A stretch of DNA of 64,000 nt from an uncultured Candidatus Saccharibacteria bacterium (GTDB taxonomy: Bacteria; Patescibacteriota; Saccharimonadia; Saccharimonadales; Saccharimonadaceae), in contig CAMVAM010000004.1 in the NCBI GenBank assembly GCA_947165465.1, positions 40,623-104,622 on the forward strand. Direction: 5' to 3'. The position numbers and the translations under genes were made by a program. Positions 62,220 to 64,000 of the stretch are shown piece by piece (the first letter of the stretch is position 1; the number at the start of each line of letters is the position of its first letter). The notes beneath the pieces were generated by a model. That model was not told the DNA's origin, searched no databases, and worked only from the letters and a program-made list of their open reading frames with translations.

Positions 62220-62268
62220 ACCCTACATTTAGTGTCTTGCATCAATAATACTACACTATATATAGCAT
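62220..62268 (-). promoter_or_regulatory. Candidate tandem NrdR boxes upstream of nrdD
   Basis: accctacatttagtgt (62220-62235) and acactatatatagcat (62253-62268), 13/16 and 14/16 identical to ACACTATATATAGTGT, 17 nt apart. Confidence 0.6.
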
Positions 62269-62311
62269 TTCAAGACTTTTATGCTAATTTTGTAAAAATT
62301 ACAACAAAAGA

Positions 62312-62833
62312 TTATTTTTGCGTCAAAGTATAGGTGGCGGTACCGGTGTAAGTACCGTATGGAACATTAGAAGCCGTAGAACATTTGTAATAGATTTGCT
62401 GTGAAGTGCCTTCACTGGTATCGGCTTCGGTAGTATCAATAATGTTTCCACCAGCAGTTACACGTGTAGTGCTGGATGAATCACCAAGATAAGCAGAATA
62501 TCGATTAGATCCCTTAGAAGGAGCAGAATAAGCGAAAGTAGCGGAGCCAGAGCCACCAGAAAGTGCCGTGAAAGTTGCAGCGACAGAATAGCCGTTACCA
62601 GAGTTGCAGACTGCAGTGAAAGTACTGCTACCCATACCGGTCGCACCTTTATTAGCGGTCATGGCTTTAGTAATAGTGCCACTACCAGAAGTACGAGAGA
62701 AAGTACAGATCTCGTCGACGGTAACACTAAGATTATCGACCACAGCTTCAGGATCAGATGTAGCAATAGCGCTTCCAGAAAGAATTAAAATAGGGAGTGA
62801 TAAGAACGAAACACTCACAAATTTTTTACCCAC
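62312..62833 (-). CDS. Small secreted beta-rich surface protein
   Basis: Signal peptide VGKKFVSVSFLSLPILILSGSAIA; CNSGNGYSVAATFTALSGGSG...YYKCSTASNVPYGTYTGTATYTLTQK. GTG start after SD GGAGGAG. Confidence 0.65.
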   Translation of the reverse strand: MGKKFVSVSFLSLPILILSGSAIATSDPEAVVDNLSVTVDEICTFSRTSGSGTITKAMTANKGATGMGSSTFTAVCNSGNGYSVAATFTALSGGSGSATFAYSAPSKGSNRYSAYLGDSSSTTRVTAGGNIIDTTEADTSEGTSQQIYYKCSTASNVPYGTYTGTATYTLTQK

Positions 62834-62949
62834 TATCTCCTCCACTTTTGATTTTTTTAACGATAATTTAAGTATAGTAAACCATTAACTTAATGTCAAT
62901 ACCGCTTCATAACGAAATAAATCTAGCGATTGCAGCTAAAGATAATTAT

Positions 62950-63834
62950 TTAACAATCGGTTTCAGTCAACACAGTATACGTTTCTATGTCAAAGATTCG
63001 ATCTTTATTCATGGTTCCCGCCGGCCAGACGCGGTTATGTATTTCTTTATGTTGAGTCAATAAGCTATGGCAATGCATATGACTAATAGAATAATCAGTA
63101 AAATAGTAATAGATGTTGCTTCCATCGATTTTGGCACGTGGCTGGCACTCGGCGCTGCGTCCTGTGCAGAAGCCCATCACGTCATGAAACCAAGGTTTTT
63201 CACCATCGGCAACGCCATAAGTCTTTAGTTCATTCAAATACTCGTAACCGCCTTTTATAGAAACTTTGCCATCGTCTTGATAAATAATAATCCAAATCGC
63301 ACTTCTAAGCTTGCCGTCGCTATTTTCTTCGTAAGTATAAAAAGCGATGTCGTCACCACTCCCATCCTGGTTGGCAATCTTGGTAAAGTTTTGCACTCCA
63401 AAATACTTAGTTACGTTTTCTGGTGTAAATTCGGATATATTAGTATAGTTCTTTCTGAATACCTTACGGGTCGTATATTTAGCAAGTGATTGTTTTCCTT
63501 GGTAATAATACTCACCTAATATATAATTGCCTTCGTCTTCGTCGAATTCAGTCGTATATTTTACGATTATTTCCTTAGTTTCATTATTAATTGGTACTGT
63601 GTAATAAATGACGAACTCGCTGTTGTTGTTTTCAGTCTTTTCGACTCTAGAAGTAACACCGAGCGGATTGTTAATCTCAGTAGGCGTATCGCTTTGTCCG
63701 TCATCGGCAGTATTACTGTTATTAGTAAGGATTGCGATAATGCCTCCAACCGCCACAATCGCACCTGCGCTTATTCCTGAAATCAATAATTTTGCTTTTT
63801 TTGATAGATTACTAAAAAGACCATTCTTTGGCAT
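62950..63834 (-). CDS. Membrane-anchored extracytoplasmic protein of unknown function
   Basis: Single N-terminal TM LLISGISAGAIVAVGGIIAIL, then a 240-aa soluble domain. SD AGGAGT. Confidence 0.6.
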   Translation of the reverse strand: MPKNGLFSNLSKKAKLLISGISAGAIVAVGGIIAILTNNSNTADDGQSDTPTEINNPLGVTSRVEKTENNNSEFVIYYTVPINNETKEIIVKYTTEFDEDEGNYILGEYYYQGKQSLAKYTTRKVFRKNYTNISEFTPENVTKYFGVQNFTKIANQDGSGDDIAFYTYEENSDGKLRSAIWIIIYQDDGKVSIKGGYEYLNELKTYGVADGEKPWFHDVMGFCTGRSAECQPRAKIDGSNIYYYFTDYSISHMHCHSLLTQHKEIHNRVWPAGTMNKDRIFDIETYTVLTETDC

Positions 63835-63922
63835 TCTTACTCCTTTTTTAAATTATATCATTAATAAGAGGTGTCAGAATAAAAAAATGGGCATTTTTTA
63901 CAAAATGTCCATAATTTCGTCG

Positions 63923-63999
63923 TGGTGGATCTTACTGGGCTCGAACCAGTGACCTTACGAATGTGAATCGTACGCTCTAGCCAACTGAGCTAAAGATCC
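63923..63999 (-). tRNA. tRNA-Val(CAC), CCA encoded
   Basis: GGATCTTTAGCTCAGTTGGCTAGAGCGTACGATTCACATTCGTAAGGTCACTGGTTCGAGCCCAGTAAGATCCACCA. Confidence 0.95.
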
Positions 64000-64000
64000 A

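Overview
Most likely a chromosomal segment of a Candidatus Saccharibacteria (TM7)/Patescibacteria genome. This is inferred from gene content, compact overlapping genes and standard stop usage; it was not checked against a database. Housekeeping core: recR, ybaB, dnaB, dnaX, rplL/rplJ with a recognisable L10 leader RNA, rplA, rplK, nusG, secE, a membrane pyrophosphatase, pyrG, rpmG, a UvrD-like helicase-nuclease, gpsA, nrdG/nrdD, and tRNA-Gln(CUG), tRNA-Trp(CCA) and tRNA-Val(CAC). Accessory and surface content: two giant secreted proteins (about 2104 and 2255 aa) built from 4 and 7 FISUMP modules; a response regulator/histidine kinase/MacB-like ABC operon; a VTC - DUF4956 - Cthe_2159-like operon; a class A beta-lactamase-fold protein, CapA-like protein, GH97, sortase and polysaccharide deacetylase; and a GT4/GH57/GT35 alpha-glucan set. 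Most notable observations: (1) about a dozen genes whose -10 hexamer lies only 6-10 nt from the start codon, implying leaderless mRNAs; (2) all-or-none covariation of a cysteine pair, linked to linker type, across the FISUMP modules; (3) loss of zinc-binding cysteines in RecR, DnaX and L33; (4) two 121-nt branched hairpins of different sequence but the same architecture beside ribosomal/nusG genes; (5) a promoter-hairpin cassette with an unknown 156-aa ORF splitting rplK from rplA; (6) a tandem NrdR-box-like element upstream of nrdD. No CRISPR array, transposase or reverse transcriptase was seen.
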